From NCBI GenBank assembly GCA_028564705.1, contig JAPXFQ010000178.1:62001-126000 (forward strand): DNA of 64,000 nucleotides. Direction: 5' to 3'. How positions within the stretch are numbered: position 1 is the first letter of the stretch; each line of letters opens with the position of its first letter. The position numbers were made by a program, and so were the translations under genes. This document shows positions 22,978 to 36,074 of this stretch, one piece after another. The stretch is from Apricaphanius iberus. Taxonomy: Eukaryota > Chordata > Actinopteri > Cyprinodontiformes > Aphaniidae. The notes below the pieces were generated by a model. It was not told where the DNA came from and searched no databases. It saw only the letters and a program-made list of their open reading frames with translations.

Positions 22978-25900
22978 GTAATTACTACCATAACTAACGT
23001 TAACAAGTTCTTAAGGATTATTGGTGCATTTTATGGATTGTATTGGTACATTAAAATGGGTGTCAAAGTTATTTGTTTTTTAACTCTTACAGCCCTCTGT
23101 CAATCTACAAGTATGTGACCATGTGAGGTCTGTCCCTGTCTTTGTCCATCCCTGATTGTCCCCCTGACAACCCTTCACTAAGTTTATGTTCCCTGTGTCT
23201 TCATATTTTGGCTGGTTGGTTGTCGTACATCTTATGTCATCTTTTCCATTTCTCTGTACTCTCTGAGTTTTGGACATTATCATCACTAAAATGAGTTATT
23301 TTAACTCTAAACGCTTCTGCGCCCGGGGTCTTCACTACACTACATTACAATGCATAGATAATGAATTTATGGCTGATTTAAGGTCCAATTTGAACATGAA
23401 TGTTGTAAAGCAATACCTCTGAATCCTACTTTGATATTTAAATTTATGTTAGTTGCTGAATGAAATGCGTATCTGGATAACTTCAAAGGCATAACCGGTT
23501 CCTGTGGGTCTTTTCCAGGACCAGAACAACTTATCTTGGGTTCAGACTTGCCGTGAATGCTTCAAGAAAATAGCATACCTTCTTATAAACTGTATTTTCC
23601 ATTAAACAAGTGACCATCGAATCAACATACCCCTTTTATAAACTGTATTTTCTAAGAAGCCTAGAGCTGTCCAAACAGAATCAACACTAGAAGCCTGTAG
23701 TATTTCGATAAAGTAGGCTAAACTGACATACTACTATATAAAAATCAACTTCCAGTAGGCTTTTTTGACAGGGTTTGCCACATTGACAGAACATTGGCCG
23801 GTGCTCGGCAAATATTCCACACATATTCATGACATCATCCTCTGTTGTGCCTAGGCTTAATCTTCAATCATAAGTTTAATGGTACTGCAGTATTTTGGTA
23901 ATATTATAAGCATGCTGGCACAAATATTTGCAACTTACTCTACTGCCATGGCGCATTCATAAGACACAAAGTGCCACGAATATTACCCTAATATGCCAAC
24001 ACAGTATTTCTTTTGAAAACTTCTAGGAAACAGACACATCCAAAGGAAGTGTAAACACTGTCTCATTAGCCACTAACAAGCCTAAAGTTAGCATATAATT
24101 CTTTAGCCCCAGAGCTTCTTATTGGCTCTAAACTAAAGGGTTAGTTCACAGCTTTCTGAGTGGATTTGATTCTTTCAACATTAAAATGTAAATTACCCAG
24201 TTTGAATGGGATAATTCTACAGAAATTATTTGAACACCATTTTACATTCTTTAAATCAAATTCAACTCAGTCTATTGATCCCAGAGGAATATTAAGTGTT
24301 GTTGTAACTCAGAGTATTTAAGTTCCTTCAAAGATTTGTTGTAGATCATAATGGCTGTGAACTGAAATTTATTGTAGTGATCTCTGTTCCAACGAAACTG
24401 AAGGACCCTCTGATTAAAGATATACTGTTGAAGACTGAGATTACCCTCTCCACAACAGATTTGTAGAAGATTTGCAGTATTAGAAACACTAGATCTGACA
24501 AACATGGGAACCTCAGCATAAAGACTAGTCAAAGCAGAACCGACTTATCCTACATTAATTTTTGATTATCTTTGAAAACTGTTATTTGTGAGATCTGTAA
24601 TTGGTTTACAAAATAACTGTTCTTATTTTTAATCAAGATATTGCTATTCTCTCACATGGTCCCATGAGACAAAGAAACTATTGATATGTTTCCTGCTTAT
24701 CCTACCTATTGTTGACAGCAGAATTACAGCTGTCAGAAACAACCCTGCCACAGCCTGCTTTTGCTCTCCCTGGCTTTGCAGTTAATTATGTCATCAGACA
24801 AGGTGATATAAATTACATACTTTCATGAATGTATGGGGATTGGTAGTTCAAAAAAAAGAAAAAATGACTTTGCTTGCTACTATTTTAAATGGTTTGAAAC
24901 TGTAAAAAAGACCATTGCTCCTCCTGTTGCCGTGAAAGAGGTAAAGACCTACCACTGGTGCCTACCTGAACCACCGACGCTGTTGAGTGCAGTTTGAGGC
25001 GCTCCAGAGGGCTGTCCCATGTGAAGCTGCTCCAGTTCCTGGCTCAATAACCACCTGAAACCAGCTTGAAAGCAATAGCTTAATGTGTTAAAAACGTTTC
25101 AGTGTTGATTTAATGTTGTGTATTGTACAATAAGGGGGATGTTTCATCAAACCACTCATGATCTAATATCTGGAAATCTGGATAAAATTATCTCAAAAAA
25201 AAAAAAAAAAAATCTGCCCATAACATTTCTGACAGCCTATGGTCTCTTGATCTTTTTGTAAATCAGAATTTTCTAAAAAATTCAAAGATGTGCATTTTTT
25301 TGTCAAGACCTTGAAGTTAACGCTGGTATGTTGAATAGTATTGATAATGGTTTTGTCTTTTCCTTACATTCTAAATTAATAAGTCATTCCGGTATTGCAA
25401 TGCACGCAATGCATTCTGGGGTTTTGGACCCCAAACTGGCAGAAGCGAACATGCATATGGATAGCAAAAGCTGCAAAATTTACTATTTTGAATGGTGTAA
25501 AGTCGACAAACTCAAAACATATTTGCTGTAGAGGTCTGTCTGTCTCCGCAAAGTGTAAGAAAAAACTATGTGCACCAGCGTGTGCAGCTACAGTGCAGAA
25601 ACTACTGATTGTTTTTAAAAGTGAAAGTGGTGTATTCCGGGCCGATTATACCGGCTTTTTGACGTTCCACAAAGTGACGATCCTGGACCCACAAACACTG
25701 TTAGATGGCTGGGAAGAAGGGAATGTTTTCATGTAGAAGTGGTCTCAGCTACTTTTCATTCCAGATCTCATGGATTCATGATGTGCTGTCTCATCCTATC
25801 GCAGGGATTTCTTGATTGTTAAATATCTGCGCCATGGCTAGCCGTTAGCAAGCAGTTTATTAGCTTCCGTTGTGCTTTTAAACTCTTACTATTTGTATTT

Positions 25901-26330
25901 TTGAACGTTATTTTTACTTGTTAGAAGCAGTAAGAGCCCGGATACGGCTGTGATGCTCTGACAGGGTTCGTCTTATTATTCAAAGACGCCACCGTCTATT
26001 GTAAGCTATTGGGATGTCTAGATAACATGTACTTCTCGTCTCCCTGCCTAGCAACATCTTTATTCTGAGACTTTCCCATATTTAATCTGTGTTGTGTACT
26101 GATACTATGGAAAGAGTTTAAACGTTTTTACTCGTTCAGGTTACTGTCCGTCACTACGTGTGTTGAACAGCACTTCTGACATTCGTTCACACTTTCATAC
26201 AACAACAAAAACAACAGAAGCGAGGATTTTAAACATTAAACTGCTGCGGCGGGCACTCAGAGGTGACCTTTAATCACCTCTGACATTCCAAATACGGGAC
26301 CCTAAAAAACAGTTGACAATTAATCTGTGT
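22978..26330. other. loxl2 intron, start of the 25.9-kb intron
   Basis: Mostly unassigned. A dispersed-repeat 3' end is likely at 23100-23330 (ttttggacattatcatcactaaaatg ... gcccggggtcttc). A minus-strand LINE tail is possible at 24260-24540 (reverse complement ctctgggatcaatagactg). A 19-base A-run lies near 25194-25212. No exon was seen. Confidence 0.4.
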
Positions 26331-26570
26331 TTCACTCAACTTAAAGGTGTTTTTGTATCTTGTGAAATAACATCAGCCCCAGATTTCTCGATATTCTTCA
26401 CTCAACTTAAAGATGTCACTGTATCTTGTGGAACAACTAAAATTGCTTTGTTGTTCTTCTCTCTACCTGAGAATATTAGTAAAGGTATCTAATGGAACAA
26501 TTAACTTATTGTCCTTCACTCAACTTAAAGACGTTAGTGTATCTTGTGGAACAACTAACCTCACTTACTT
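26331..26570 (+). repeat. Tandem repeat, four units of about 60 bp
   Basis: Units begin ttcactcaacttaaag near 26331, 26397, 26457 (diverged) and 26515. They continue tgtatcttgtggaacaacta with 58-66 bp spacing. The last unit is followed by unrelated text and the PIF-like MITE starts 100 bp later. Confidence 0.85.
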
Positions 26571-26676
26571 GCTTTGGCAATTAAACTTCTCCAAAGGATC
26601 CCGTCAATCCGCCATTGGCAGGAAGAGTTGACCTAGGACGCCGGCCTTGCAAAGAATTTCAGCTTCCCAGGACTTA

Positions 26677-27691
26677 CGGTGTGTCCACACCAAACACGAT
26701 AGAAGTAACTAGAGCTTCAGGTTTACATGTAAAGTCAATGGAGGAGAGGATGAAGCGCGACTTTGGGTCCCGCGACACTTCAGAAGCAGATTTGCGTTGC
26801 GAAAAAGCTTTTCTGCCTGAAATGGAAAATTTGCGCTGCATTTTATGTGGTTCATTTTGTGCATTCGCATTCATAATGTCTACTGCTCGAGTTGGAAAAA
26901 TCTGAACTCTAGTGTCAAATTGCACCGTGACAACCAATCAGGGGACAGAGTGTCAGTGATTCTGTGACTGTCATGGAGTCACAGCCTCAGCAGGACATGG
27001 AGGAAATACTGATAAACATCGTGGCTAATCACCCCGAGCTACATGACAAAAGCTGTTTTCAATACAGAGACAGGAAAAATAAATAAATATTGTATATACT
27101 GTAATTAAATAGGTTAAACTATTTAGACAGGAATGCTCTTAAGAGGTTTGTGGGTGGCTCTTAAAAGAGCCGTTGTTGCTTTTAAAGCACCTCTCGGTCT
27201 AGAAGTCAGCCTTGAAACGGCCTCCTCACCTGGTTTCCTTGTTGCAGCTCCCGCACCACATAGTTGGTGTGTCGAAAGGCGAAGCTTGGACCTTCATGGC
27301 ACAAACTGGGCGAGCAGGTCACGTTTTCCAGGCGGTGAGGAGCTGGTGTTTATGAGAGGGTGCTCGCTGGTGTTTATGAATCCCTCTGCCGTAGCTAGAT
27401 TGTATCTGTAGCTCACCAAACCCCCAGTGCAGTGGACCCAGCTCTACCGGAGGCAAGGCCAAACATGTAATCCACTCTGTCCTCCGTCAGATCCGAGACC
27501 ATAATCCATAATCCACCGGCAGCTGCACTCTGGCCCCAGCTCTACTGAAGGCCGGGTTGCGTGTGAAAAAGCCATATTTTAATGCATCCAGTTTGCTTTG
27601 TACAAGCTTCAAGGTGCAAATGTGCACGCAAAAAGCTAGGCACATGTCGCGCTTTTTTGGTCACTTTATCATGTTTGGTGTGGACACACAG
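26677..27691. mobile_element. PIF/Harbinger-like MITE, 1.0 kb
   Basis: The left end cggtgtgtccacaccaaaca and the reverse-complemented right end ctgtgtgtccacaccaaaca differ at two bases over 20. Both ends are flanked by tta (26674-26676 and 27692-27694), fitting the TWA target duplication of PIF/Harbinger transposition. No transposase frame is present. Confidence 0.82.
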
Positions 27692-28029
27692 TTAGCTTCA
27701 GGTCCTATTGGTTCTGGCCATGCACGGGCTTGCGGTGCGTTGTCCTCCTCCCGTCAGCGGTGACAAACCCACGTGCCTGGGTTTGTCTTATTAAAGCAAT
27801 AATCACTCAGAGCAATGTCTTGGCCTTAATAACTTTGCAAAGGGGAGAGAGAAGACAACAGAACACCACGGTGTCTATGCTCATCTCCAAAAGTCTCAGC
27901 CTGATGCAGCTTCTTTTATTCAGCAAACAGGAAGTTTGCTGATTACATTTCTGCATGAATAGATAGCGTAACAAATGGTTTCAACAGAGCAGCACACAGG
28001 GTGTGATAAGGCATTCTCCACCATTCAAT

Positions 28030-28245
28030 GTGGTAACTGCTGTTTCCACAGCTAACCACAACACAATGAGTACCAGGCATACTTGAAAAGTCAGCCCAAA
28101 ACAGCCTTTAAGAGCCTCTAATAGGCTCCATATTAACAATAAGACATGCATGCACGTACGCTGTTTACAGTCGAGCCGGGGGTTTGTTTGGGGTCCAAAA
28201 GCTGTGACCAGGGTTCCAAGCCGCGCAATACCGATATGGCTTATT
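28030..28245. repeat. Unclassified dispersed repeat, copy 1
   Basis: The stretch from gtaccaggcatacttgaaaag to gcaataccgatatggctta aligns with 36990-37240 in the same orientation (ctgtttacag, ttgtttgg, ccaggg and gcaatacc blocks in order). Neither copy has a visible terminus or coding frame. Confidence 0.6.
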
Positions 28246-29844
28246 CAGACTTACATCACGATTTACCATTCAAATATATCCAGTATGAAACATTGCTGAT
28301 TCAGTTTTGAGACAAACATGATGAATTCTGTTAGAGTAATGTATGGTTCAGTCTAAATAATCAATCTAAAAGTATAAATTCTGATTCTATGACTCATTTG
28401 TTTTGGGTGGAACAGTGGACAAGATGAGCATGGGAAGGACTCACCCAGTCTAAGCTTCATGTCTTGAATCAACCCTGTCTTAGACGTTGAAGAACACCAC
28501 TTGTGAGTCAGGCTGGCCTGGTATCACCCACCAGTGACCAGTGTGGTCATATGTAGGTTTATTAGTGGGAGTAAATGGCTTCCACCCTGCTGGTTTAACA
28601 TCTGATGGAAAACCTGAGACCAAAGGAGAGGAAGGGGGCTCAGTGTATGTTAAAGATCATGTTTAGATGTAGACCGTCTAGGTCCATTCCTTTGATCCAT
28701 GACTACAATGCTTTTTATTCACAGGTTGTTATTGATTCAGGGCTTAGATATGTGTGAGTTATTCCTTGGATTGCTGTTAGCTCAGCAGCTCTAACTTCTG
28801 ACCTCTCCACTGAGAAGAAAATAAAATTTCCCATTTAGGAGTAACATGAGTCTTAATACATCCATAAACCGTCCATAAACAATAATGATGAATTCATAAT
28901 TTTATACAAGCACTGAGCATCAGTATTTACTGTCCAATGAATTTCTGTCTGGATGACGTCAGTTTCTGTGAGGTTTCAGCTTGCATGTGTCACACTCTCA
29001 GGTTACTGATAACTATAATTTCAAGATTTGCTTTACCTAAAGATAATGTAAAGAAACTAAAATGAATTTGGACCAGAAGGTTCGAGTACAAACAGGAGAT
29101 GTGAAATGAATGAGACTCTCACAATGGTTAGAGTATTTGAAATTTGCCAGCTGGATTATTTTTATAAAGAAAATTCGTAACAAAAAAAATTAAAATAAAT
29201 TAATGCAGACAAATATATTTTTGGTATCAACAGTCTCTCAGTAACAACCTTTTGTTTCACAATTTCTACTTCAATAATATTTGCTGGGCGGACCCTTCTA
29301 ATTAAATCAACTCCAATTTCAGATCAAGTAAATACAGTTTCAACAGCCACATCACTTTGACACTGCATAACTTTCATCTTCCTGTCACAAAACCTTAATT
29401 TTGTTGGAATGGCTCCAACTTGAACACAGCATTTTCAAATCCGGCATGTGACGATGTGTAAAGTCCACAAAGTCCTAAAAAATTAGTGTAACGTCCAAGG
29501 GTCCAAAGGAAGGTGTTTGTGAGTGTGTAAGTTCGAACAGGTGTGGTTATTTTGTTGCACTCATGCCACACTCCACTGTGCAGGAAGGAGAGAAGAAAAA
29601 GCTGATCTGGTTTCATACAAGGAATTGGCTCGCCATCACCAAATGTCCATGTAAATAAATAAAACCTGACCTGTTAACCACATTGTCAAAGATTAAACTA
29701 AGTTCCAAATTACAGTTCACAATCTGTTGGAACGTAACAGTATTGCTTGTAACAGTAATCATGTTTACAATCAAAAAGAAACTATTGAAATGTGTAAGTT
29801 TTTCATTAGTTTCAAACTCTTTAGTTTTTCTCACATTAACACGG
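28246..29844. other. loxl2 intron, nothing recognised
   Basis: Short frames only. I see no repeat termini, coding blocks or RNA genes. Confidence 0.45.
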
Positions 29845-30098
29845 GCGGATTGTGAGTATTGAGACACTTCCTGTTGTCACTGCTGAGCTCCTCAGAGCTG
29901 CTTGGTGCTCAGATTCTCTTCGATTGATCTGTTTTTCTCTGTGTTGAGGTCTTTCTAAGTTATTTTTAACACACAAGCACACTACTACACTTATTTCTAG
30001 TTGGTGTACTTTACGTTTTGGGAACCATTTGTGTTTCACACGGTTGTTCTCGGTGTGCTAGGGTCTCGCTAGTTCGTTAGCTCAGCTTTGTAGCAGCC

Positions 30099-30431
30099 AT
30101 GGCTTCCATCTCTCTTTCTCCCTCTGTGGCTCCTCTCTACTGTTCTCTGTGTCAGATGTTTAGTTACTCGCCCACCTCCTTTAGTGATAATGGTAAGTGT
30201 AATAAATGTAGCATTTTCGTAGCTTTGGAGGCGAGGGTTTCAGAGCTAGAGGCCAGGCTCCGTGCTGTTGAGAATCCAGTAAATAGCCGAGGCCCATTAG
30301 CCAGCGTGGAACCAACAGAACCCACGCAGCTGGGATGTCAGGCCGGCTGGGTGACGGTACGTAGAAAGCATAGTTCTCTGCCTAAAGGGAACCTAGACCA
30401 ATTATTAACTAAAGCTCTTTCGAACATCTAA
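30099..30431 (+). pseudogene. LINE family A ORF1 N-terminus (CxxC/CxxC and coiled coil)
   Basis: A 110-residue frame with Cys-15/Cys-18 and Cys-34/Cys-37 (YCSLC ... CNKC), a probable zinc-binding module. A coiled-coil helix follows (ALEARVSELEARLRAVEN). LINE ORF1 proteins coat the element RNA. The SGNH esterase domain that follows in the sister copy at 640-919 is missing here. Confidence 0.75.
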
Positions 30432-30475
30432 TCCTTAGTTTTCCTCATCCAAACTGCAAAACATTAAAACCACTT

Positions 30476-31246
30476 TTGTTTGTGGTTTTGTGTCGTCCAC
30501 CAGGCCCTTACTCTCAATTCTTGGACCAGATCTCAGATTTTTTATCTGATTTGGTTTTAAACACTGATCAGGTAATTATAGTAGGGGATTTTAATATTCA
30601 CGTGGACCCTGAAAATGATAGCTTAACTGCAGCCTTTAATATTATATTAGACTCAATTGGCTTTACTCAGAAAGTGAAGGGACCCACACACTCTGGTCGG
30701 CACACTTTAGACATTGTACTGACATACGGCATTGAGTGTGATGAACTACTAGTCCTCCCACATAACCCAGTCCTATATGACCATTTTTTGATAATCTTTC
30801 AATTTATTTTACTCAACGTTCCCAAATCTGAAAGAAAATTTCATTACAGTAGAACTTTATCAGACAATGCTGTAACAAGTTTGAAAGAATCAGTTCCATT
30901 CTTGTTTCCGTATGTGTCTCAGAATACCACAGTGGATGGTAGTTATTCCAACACTAACCTTTCAGATATTGATGTTCTGGTTAAAAGTATTACTTCCTCA
31001 CTGCGTTTGGCACAAGATAGTGTAGCCCCCTTAAAAAATAAGGTAATCAGCCATAGGAGGCTAGCTCCCTGGTTTAGTGCAGAGTTGTGTACTTTAAAGC
31101 AGAATACTAGGAAACTGGAGAGAAAATGGCGCTCTACACACTTAAATGATTTCTTTCTAACTTGGAAAAATAGTCTACTACTTTATAAAAACACCCTTCA
31201 ACAAGCTAGAACAGCATATTTCTCATCATTAATAGAGGTAAATTAA
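30476..31246 (+). pseudogene. LINE family A ORF2: APE endonuclease C-half and spacer
   Basis: A 256-residue open frame. It has VIIVGDFNIHVDPEN (the catalytic GDFN block of apurinic/apyrimidinic endonucleases), THSGRHTLDIVLTYG, and a degraded SDH block, LYDHFLI, where the Ser before Asp-His is now Tyr. The last 130 residues are the linker toward the reverse transcriptase (KVISHRRLAPWFSAELCTLK). The N-terminal third of the endonuclease, with the catalytic Asn and Glu, is deleted. The nuclease nicks target DNA at insertion; this copy cannot. Confidence 0.85.
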
Positions 31247-31265
31247 AAAAAACTTTTTAGTACAG

Positions 31266-32135
31266 TTGCCAAACTTACACAGAGTGATGAAGCCAACTAT
31301 TCCCCCTTCTCTCAGTAGTGATGACTTTATGGGATTTTTCATAAGTAAAATAAATTCTATAAAGAATAAAATCATTGGCATTCTCCCAAACTTGATTAAC
31401 TCTCTTTCAGTAAATGAGGCTGTATCAGAGAGAACTGTAGAACCATGTTTATGTCTGTACCTTTTTGATTCTGTTGAACTTTCGGAATTATCACAAGTAT
31501 TAGCTTCATCTAAACCCTCAACTTGTATGTTAGACCCAATACCAACCAACTTATTTAAGGAAGTGTTCCCTCTGTTTACTGGCCCTATCCTAGACATGAT
31601 GAATCTATCTTTGATAAATGGATATGTGCCACAGGAATTTAAGGTTGCTGTAATCAGGCCTTTACTTAAGAAACCCTCCCTGGATCAAGATGACTTGGCT
31701 AACTACAGACCCATATCTAACCTTCCTTTCTTATCCACAATTCTTGAGAAGATAGTATCTAATCAAGTATGCGAGCATCTAAACAGCAACAACATGTTTG
31801 AGGAATTTCAGTCAGGTTTTAGAGCTCATCATAGCACTGAAACAGCACTGGTAAAAGTTACTAATGATATTCTAATGGCCTCAGATAATGGATTTGTGAC
31901 TGTTATGGTCTTGTTAGATCTCAGTGCTGCTTTTGACACAGTCGATCATAATATTCTCTTAGAAGGGTTTGAACATGTTGTAGGGATCAAGGGAACAGCA
32001 CTAGGCTGGATTAAATCATATCTGTCCGACAGATTCCAGTTTGTTCATGTCAATGATAAATCTACTTCACACTCAAGGGTTACTTGTGGAGTACCACATG
32101 GTTCTGTGCTTGGACAGATTCTCTTAACTATATAA
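31266..32135 (+). pseudogene. LINE family A ORF2: reverse transcriptase, first part
   Basis: The 289-residue frame carries the ordered RT blocks LANYRPISNLPFLSTILEKI, GFRAHHSTETALVKVTNDIL, LLDLSAAFDTVDH (catalytic Asp) and HSRVTCGVPHGSVLGQ. It ends at a stop replacing a sense codon. The next block ([12 protein letters not shown], with the catalytic Asp pair) continues at 32136-32357. An indel in a run of T near 32300-32312 breaks the frame again. Confidence 0.9.
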
Positions 32136-32401
32136 ATGCTTCAAATTGGTAAAATAATTAGACAACTTGGAATGAATTTCCACAGTTATGCTGATGATAC
32201 ACAATTATATTCATCCATAAAACCTGATGAAAACAATCAGTTAGGTAGATTGCAAGCATTTCTGGAAGTCATAAAAACCTGGATGACTCAGAATTTTCTT
32301 CTTTTTTTTTTAATTCAGGCAAGACAGAAGTTGTTGTCTTTGGACCAGAATCTTTAAAAAGGAAACTGCTATATCAATCACTTCATCTTGATGACATTAA
32401 T

Positions 32402-32818
32402 TTGGCCTCTGGTAATAATGTAAAGAACCTCGGTGTAATTTTTGACCAAGATATGACATTTAAATCTCATATTAAACAGGTTTCTAGGATTTCTTTCTTT
32501 CACCTTCGGAATATTGCTAAAATTAGAAACATCCTGTCCAGGAGTGATGCAGAGAAAGTAGTCCATACATTTGTGACTTTGAGGCTGGACTACTGTAATT
32601 CCTTATTATCAGGAAGTCCACAAAATTTAATCCAAAGCCTTCAGTTGATCCAAAATGCTGCAGCAAGAGTTCTGATGAATATTAAAAAGAGAGATCACAT
32701 TTCTCCTGTTTTGGCTTCTCTCCATTGGCTCCCTGTTAAATCCAGAAGAGAGTTGAAGATCCTCCTCCTTACGTATAAAGCCCTTAATAATCAGCTCCAT
32801 CGTACATCAGAGATCTGA
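32402..32818 (+). pseudogene. LINE family A ORF2: C-terminal region
   Basis: The 138-residue frame has NVKNLGVIFDQDMTF, FVTLRLDYCNSLLSG, LQLIQNAAARVLMN and HISPVLASLHWLPVKSRREL. This is the standard C-terminal sequence following the RT thumb in L2/CR1/Rex-like LINEs. After a frameshift the WNQLPVLVREV block is readable near 32940. Confidence 0.85.
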
Positions 32819-34022
32819 TTGTTCCATATGTTTCTAACAGAGCACTTTGTTCTCAAAATGCAGGTTTACTGGTAGTTCCTAGGATTTCTAAAAGTAGAAT
32901 AGGAGGCAGATCTTTTAGTTATCAGAATCCTCTCCTGTGGAACCAGCTCCCAGTTTTAGTCCGTGAGGTAGATACTCTGTATACCTTCCTTTTTGATAAA
33001 GCTTATAGTTATTTATATAGACACTAGACCTTATAATACCTCTCCGATTTCTAACAGTAATGTATTAATTTACCAGAATAAAATGATTAGAGAATTGAAC
33101 AAAGGTTGAATCATGAATCACGACAGAAAAAGATTTACACCAGGTTTTAAGGCTAGAAAGTGATGGACAAAGATAATGCCAGAGTCTTCGGAAAAGCGGG
33201 CCTTTATCTACTCCAGTTATATCACTTACCCATAATATTATCTCTCTAATACATAGATTCTGGAGAGGGGGCAGTCCTATGAGCAAGGAGAGATGCATAA
33301 GCACTACAATACTTACCCACTTACCTCCTTAGTAGAGGGAGATGGAGTGTTCAGCCCGATCCGGCGAGGGAAGGATGCAGCCCGGTCCGGCAGCCCTCCT
33401 CAACTCCATTTCCCCCACACCGTACATTGCTAAAAGACTTAAGAATTAGGAAAACAAATTATCCTTTTTCAGACTCAACTGACCCTAACACACCTTCTAC
33501 TTTTCTTTTCTACTACTCTCCAGATGTATTTGTTTCTGATGTTAATGTAATTGTTAACCCAGTTTTCTCCGTGTTTTACTCCCCATAGAAGCTCTACCCG
33601 GTCTGGTACCCTGCTCGGAAATGATGCCCCCTGCTGGATGGGGAACGTTGGTCCAGGTGATGCTCAAAGTCACCGAGCTTCCTCCATGCCGTCTCTTCTC
33701 TGTCTTCTCAGACCCCCAGACTGTCGTGGCTGATGACCTCTTGTACCTAGCCAGGTTCTGGTTCTGCCACAGGTTTCTTCCTGTTAAAGGGGACTTTTTC
33801 CTCTCCACTGTCGCTACATGTTTGCTCAGTATGAGGATTTGTGAGGAATTGCTGTGGTTGGAGTCTGCATGATCCGGGCACAACCTCACGCTGATGACTC
33901 AACACAATCTGCTGGGATTCCTTACATAGAAAACTTAACTGATTGGAATGTTTGTATAATTGTATTGATATGACATTTGTTGTGAACTGGCGCTATATAA
34001 ATAAAAGTGAATTGAATTGAAT

Positions 34023-35949
34023 TAGATAAAGCATTCACATTTACTATCACATTCTTAATGAAATAAAACTTTAGGCATTGCCTTAAGTTTCAACACCATA
34101 AAATACAGCAATTTTCCTCACACAATGGTAACCTTTTCTTCAGTCAACATTTTACTTATAGTAAACTTTTTTTAAAAAGCTAATAAATCAGGAGCATGTC
34201 AAATCCTTTTCTCACCGATCTCACAGGAGGACAGTGCAATAGCATAAAATGGCACCGCCTATAAGCTCTCACTTTCTTTTTTTTCTGTGAAACTCTGGGT
34301 GTTTCTCAATGTCAAGGCGCCTCGCCTATCAAGTCAAAGCCTCGGTAGGCAAGGCGCCTTGCTTACGAGGACACTGTCCTTCCTTGGTCAAAGAAAACAA
34401 TTAAATGGAACAGACTTACCTTACGTGCTCTGTTTACGTCCCGCCCGTCGTAGTAGCGTAGTTACTTCAGCCATGGACCTGAAAATGTATAACAAGCGTT
34501 TTACTTTTTTTTAAACTGTGTGTATGTTGGTTATATCAAATGTGTAAGCGAATTAGTACCTGGTAGCCACTGAAACTGTAACTAATAAGCAACTAACCAA
34601 CCATATATAACTCTTTGGATCTTAAAAAAAACACACAAAAAACAATTAGTTGACTTACGTTTAAACTGGAATTGTGCTGAAGTAGCTGCTGCCGGCTCCT
34701 ATCATGCTGTATTCTGGGAGTTTTTTTGACCGATGGAAGGCATCAAGGTAACTCCCATGTATCCTTGGTCACTGAACGGCAGAGAAACGGAGGACATATT
34801 ATTTGGTAGCACAAGAACATTGGAAAACACCTTGGCGGTCCCTGATGACGTATCTCCTAGGCAACCAGTGCGGGATCAAAGCAAGATTCCTGCAGCCAAA
34901 ACAAAGAACAGAAGGTTTGCACTTGTAGACAGAGGCAGTGGGTGTGACAATGCGCTTTTTTGCAGCAGCTCATTGGTTAAGAGCAATACCTGCATTTCTC
35001 AAGGGAGTTAATCCTTTTTATGAAGGGAACATGGGCTACTCATCACAATCTAAGGATAACTCTTAAAATAACATTTAAAAAAAAAATTTTTGGGATTCAA
35101 CTCATTAATAATGAAGCGATATTTTTTTATGTGGGTTACACATGCTCTGAGTCACGTCCCAGCTGAGATTTGAGCTAGGAGAGGCTCTAAACCTTTCAGT
35201 GTGTGCAGTGGTGCTCACTGACAGGAAACCTCACCCAGAACTAGGTTTGTTGTGCTACGTTTACAAAGGAAGGCAGTTTTCATTTTTATACCTTCTTCCT
35301 AATGTCTGCCTTGCAGAAGCTGTGTTGTGGCACAACGATTGAGCTTCTGCTGGCAACAGCTAGTTTACTTACTGGAACATACTTGATGTTAGATTTATGT
35401 ATGATTCGCAAAAATCAGCTTGGAAACCAGGGGCGATTCTAGGATCAGATATTTAGGGGTGCTGAGCACCCAGAGAACTGCCCGGCCAGGCAAGACAAAT
35501 TTCACTGTTTTGTACGTTTAACACACACACACGAGATATGTCAATGGGCATACAGTAACTTAGTCAGTATTACCTTGGCTTTGATATCAACACATGCATC
35601 TAACGTCAGACTTAGAAACTCACTGCTCATAAAAATATCACAAACTGACTGATTCAATCAGAAATTATCTTGAAATAACTAGAAAAGCAGAACTGTAGAG
35701 CTTAGCCTTCTGGAAACACCTGACTGCAGTTTAGATTCCTTCATAATACCTGATCATCCCCAAAATGTAATCACTCCTTCCTTGGCCCATTAATTACATT
35801 TCCTGAAGATTGCATCGAACTCCGTCAAAAACTTTGAGTTATTTTGTTAGCAGACAGTGTTATTTTTATTTATTTACTTTATTATATTCAATAGATTACT
35901 GTCTGTTTACACTTGCCTTTTATTCTTGTTCGTTTAATGTGTGTGTTGT
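34023..35949. other. loxl2 intron, possible repeat ends only
   Basis: Near 34296-34380 the text gtttctcaatgtcaaggcgcctcgcc resembles a fish MITE end. Near 35430-35500 caggggcgattctaggatcagatatttaggggtgctgagcacc resembles a hAT terminus. I found no partner end for either. No exon was seen. Confidence 0.35.
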
Positions 35950-36017
35950 CTTACCATGTAAATTTCCACACTGTGGGATCAATAGTCTGTTCATCCATTC
36001 ATTCATTCATTCAGACA
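35950..36017 (+). repeat. LINE 3' tail with (attc)n
   Basis: The text tgtaaatttccacactgtgggatcaatagtctgttcatccattcattcattcattc is a worn LINE 3' terminus with a tetranucleotide tail. Confidence 0.6.
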
Positions 36018-36074
36018 CAAAAAGATAAACATCTATAAAATAATAACCTGTTTGGCAGATTTATTTTAGTGATA

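Larger units (their letters stand above)
29845..34022 (+). mobile_element. LINE family A, most complete copy (5' end to tail)
   Basis: Order along the element: 5' UTR (29845-30098), ORF1 N-terminus (30099-30431), endonuclease C-half (30476-31246), reverse transcriptase (31266-32400), ORF2 C-terminus (32402-32818, continuing frameshifted to about 33020), 3' UTR and tail gaactggcgctatataaataaaagtgaattgaattgaatt at 34022. The esterase part of ORF1 and the endonuclease N-half are deleted between 30431 and 30476. Other pieces of this family lie at 230-1405, 6390-6930, 39105-42790, 50070-50302, 60590-60872 and 61080-61440. Confidence 0.88.

Noticed and set aside
29836..30039. Minus-strand frame similar to one at 1296-1607
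   Set aside because: Both are antisense readings of the LINE-A 5' UTR; the similarity is due to the repeat, not a gene.
33551..33889. Conserved frames in 33551-33889, 39861-40188 and 61237-61471
   Set aside because: Again LINE-A 3' UTR copies; recurring translated similarity reflects the repeat only.
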